Positions 61,226 through 64,000 of a DNA stretch of 64,000 nucleotides are shown here, piece by piece; positions within the stretch are counted from its first letter, which is position 1; every line of letters begins with the position of its first letter. Where the stretch lies: positions 5,677,028-5,741,027 of the forward strand of contig CM067518.1 in the NCBI GenBank assembly GCA_034509495.1, written 5' to 3'. Made by a program: the position numbers and the translations under genes. The notes below the pieces were generated by a model, which was given only the letters and a program-made list of their open reading frames with translations, was not told the origin of the DNA and did no database searches. The stretch is from Acestrorhynchus altus. Its lineage: Eukaryota; Chordata; Actinopteri; Characiformes; Acestrorhynchidae.

Positions 61226-62145
61226 TAACAGTGTGCGAGATGCGTAAGACTTCATTTGTATCTGGCACGGTCGGAAGCAATGGCTATTCAATTAGCAGGC
61301 TTGGCTTAGTCATTCAGCCCTCCTCGGGACTGCTTCTCTCCACCTCTGTGGTAAGAACATTCAGATGTATTCTGTTTTAAGGTTTGCCAAATAAACCCCG
61401 AACTCAGCTGATTTAGCTGAAATTCCCACTCAACTGTCCTGCAAGAAACTCATTTATTATGCCTTTTATCACACGGGTAGTTACTAAGTTTGGATCAGAT
61501 GAACTCATTTCAAAACAAAGTGCACCATCTTGTTTGCCAGGAGTTCTCCAACGTGTCAGCTCAGGCTCTAAGCTGCTGCTGTTGTCTTGCCTTGGGCCTT
61601 AAAGCATGTAAGTAGGAGTGTTTCTGATTGTTCTTGGACCTGGTTTCCTTCCAGGTTGTGTTGGTTTACTCACCCAGAAGAGCAATGCTTTCTCAGGGGT
61701 CTTGAGTCCTTATTGCCTTGCTTTGTGAAACAGTATCTGTTTTCTCTTCTACTTTGAAACCTGTTTTTCCAGCAGAATAGAGATGAAACTTGCCCCATCT
61801 GCGGTCAACTCTGTCTGTAAATGAAATGTTAGTGAGCGGGGGCTTTTGAAGTCAAGTTTGTTAGAATTGAATGGGTGGCGAGTCTGAACCACCAAGCGTC
61901 CTATTCTCCAAAGCTCTTCCAACTACCAGACTCCCTCCAGTTTTGCTTCGTCTGCAGCTTCTTCAATCTTATCATGTTTTTTTGAGAACAATTCATACTG
62001 TTCTCATTTTCCATCACATTTTATATAGAGGCAGATTTGATCTGTTCAGTATTGTTCATTTTTTGTCCGACACTGGACACACAGATTGCATTATCAATAT
62101 AATGACAGGTTTTATTCTTGATATCTTGTGACTTGTGGCAATGGA

Positions 62146-62664
62146 CAGGGGTTGGACAATGAAACTGAAACACCTGTCATTGTAGTGTGGGAGGTTTCAT
62201 GGCTAAATTGGAGCAGCCTGGTGGTCAATCTTCATTAATTGCACCAGTAAGAGCAGAGTGTGAAGGTTCAATTAGCAGGTCAGAGCACAGTTTTGCTTAA
62301 AATATTGCAATGAACACAACATTATGGGGGACATACCAGAGTTCAAAAGAGGACAAATTGTTGGTGCACGTCTTGCTGGCGCATCTGTGACCAAGACAGC
62401 AAGTCTTTGTGATGTATCAAGAGCCACGCTATCCAGGGTAATGTCAGCACCACCAAGAAGGACCAACCACATCCACCAGGATTAACTGTGGACGCAAGAG
62501 GAAGCTGTCTGAAAGGGATGTTGGGGTGTTAACCCGGATCGTATCTAAAAAATGTCATTCCCAAGACGAATTGACGCTGTATTGGCCGCATAAGGAGGCC
62601 CTAGTACACCGTACTAATAAATGATTGTGGTCTAAAACCAGGTGTTTCAGTTTCATTGTCCAAC
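62146..62664 (+). mobile_element. Deleted Tc1-like transposon, copy E
   Basis: Left CAGGGGTTGGACAATGAAAC. The right end is degraded after CATTGTCCAACG. The 53-codon ORF (62324-62485) is open with a few substitutions. Same internal deletion as the other copies. Confidence 0.84.
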
Positions 62665-64000
62665 GTCGTCCACCGTGATAAAGCTTGTTTAAATTTTGGG
62701 CTTAAAGAACACTGATCTGAACCTAAATCCAATATCTACTCCTGGATTTTGTGCTTACTGCTGGACACGTGAACTGCTGATAGTGATTGACCAAGTCGTG
62801 GCGTGCCCACCAATGATCGCAAGGCATGAAAACTGAATTCACAGTTAAATTGTTAGTTAAAAGTTAAATTATGAGTTAAAGACATCTGCTTCATTCTAAG
62901 ATCACATCACAAATTGTCAAACAAACAAATGCACAGTTTTGCTTTTGGCCGGCGGTGTATGTCTTTCTGCTTACAAGCAACACTATTCCTTCAGATAACA
63001 ATGCCGTGGTGAAGGAGGTATTCCCTATTCGAGTAAGTGTCACATGCCCTGCGGTAAAACCCCGGCAAACAATCCAATTTCATTCACATCCTCTAATGCA
63101 GTTTACCTTTCTCAGGCTGTTAAGATATGTGTCAAAGCCACTACATGCTTATAGTGCCAGTAATGGGTTACAGTCTTATCTTCAGGTCCTTAACAGGCTA
63201 ATATTTCTCAGAAGGTAACATCAAAATACAGTCCCTCTGGGTTTTGGATCCACATAACAAGCCATTAACATAATGCAGTGTGTCTGAATGCAGGTGGTCC
63301 CTCCAGCGCAAGTCTCTGGGATGTCATCTCTGCTCTCCTCGATTCCTTAATTAATGGCCAGACAAGCGCTTTTGTTGTCACTTATCTCTCCACAGCACCA
63401 AGCGCTGCCGAGCAGTCCGGGCCCAGTGAGGGTGGTCATTACTCATTGTGTTCCTGAAAGGCAGCAGAAGATTTGGAGAAAGTTCTCTGTGAGACGCCCT
63501 CCCATAACCCCCCTTCATTTTCACCAAGGCAGCTCAACCACATACGGGGTCATCTGCTCCGAGCGGCTATATTCATTCCAGAAGTGCTGATTCAGAGTTT
63601 GTTTCAACTCACTGTTTCAGGTCACTGCAGGCTGGGATATTTCACAAACTAGGAATTCTCAGATGGATAAATTGAGCCAAAGATTGCAGTGGGGCTCCTG
63701 AGGGCCAGTGCTGTCTTAAGGATTAGTAATGTTATTGGCTACAGCTATCTAACTACCCATGGCCTGAAGTGCCAGAGAGTGTAAAATGGGCATCTGTTAG
63801 CCATTACCTAGCAGAACTTTTAATTAGCGCACTCCTCCAAGCATGTTCAGCTTTCCAATGATGTTGCAGTAATGGCAGTTCAAGAAGATCCAGTGGATTT
63901 AGAGGAAGCACATGATAGCACTGCACTTTATCCTGTGATAGGAGAGCTGGAAATCAATACATTAATAGAGAACATGAGGAAAATGTTCTTTATATTAGCA
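62665..64000. other. Intron block, possible regulatory sequence
   Basis: No exon or repeat recognised. The stretch 63290-63560 is low in simple repeats and includes TTAATTAATGGCCAG and GCGCTTTTGTTGTCACTTA, with homeodomain- and SOX-like words. This is suggestive only. Confidence 0.3.

Larger units (their letters stand above)
9792..64000 (+). other. magi3: magi3 intron 1 (open at the right edge)
   Basis: No ORF after 9791 resembles the guanylate kinase-like domain or any later MAGI domain, and no other gene is recognisable on either strand. Mammalian MAGI3 also has a very long first intron (established knowledge). A small nested gene or lncRNA cannot be excluded by reading alone. Confidence 0.65.

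Noticed and set aside
42425..62472. Recurrent minus-strand ORFs of about 61-66 codons (42425-42625, 51793-51978, 58042-58242, 62272-62472) that look like a conserved small protein
   Set aside because: They lie antisense to the Tc1-derived element. The similarity comes from the repeat itself, and the sense strand encodes the transposase helix-turn-helix.
62955..63218. 87-codon ORF as a possible magi3 exon
   Set aside because: No resemblance to the guanylate kinase-like segment expected next, and no convincing splice sites.

Overview
The window is vertebrate, almost certainly teleost fish, nuclear DNA. Short exons with GT-AG introns sit in a very large excess of non-coding sequence. There are many CA, CT and AAT microsatellites, tRNA-derived SINEs, L2-type LINE relics, and Tc1/mariner-derived elements of kinds common in bony fish. 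An ostariophysan (characin, catfish or cyprinid) is likely, but I cannot fix the species.

Only two host genes can be supported, and they diverge from each other. At the left edge, on the minus strand, are six coding exons (4447 down to 179) of a STYK1-like membrane pseudokinase. They join in phase into the first 294 codons, and the C-terminal end lies beyond the left edge. At 8.45-9.79 kb, on the plus strand, are a GC-rich promoter and the first coding exon of magi3, a MAGUK scaffold. This exon carries the start codon and the N-terminal PDZ domain, and ends at a clean splice donor at 9791. No second magi3 exon is visible, so 9792-64000 (more than 54 kb) is best read as magi3 intron 1.

The intron is a repeat landscape. 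It holds five related copies of a short Tc1-derived element (28.9, 42.3, 51.7, 57.9 and 62.1 kb); all share the same internal deletion and all keep one 53-codon ORF for a DNA-binding domain. A second family, with ends like AGGGCTGGGTGATAT, appears at least seven times, and four copies are involved in nested insertions. There is also a CAGTGTTTCTCAACC family, an L2 LINE 3' end, another LINE RT fragment, three tRNA-type SINE families, and a 0.7 kb minisatellite at 55.76-56.47 kb with a five-unit (284 bp) higher-order period.

The most interesting points are in the kinase gene. The catalytic Asp of the HRD-like motif and the following Asn are both replaced, in a family that already lacks DFG. The transmembrane exon's 3' splice site is preceded by a long TG tract. 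The next exon's splice donor sits on the edge of a transposon insertion. Both of those exons are phase-symmetric, so skipping either would keep the frame. I found no sign of a wholly new multi-gene system.
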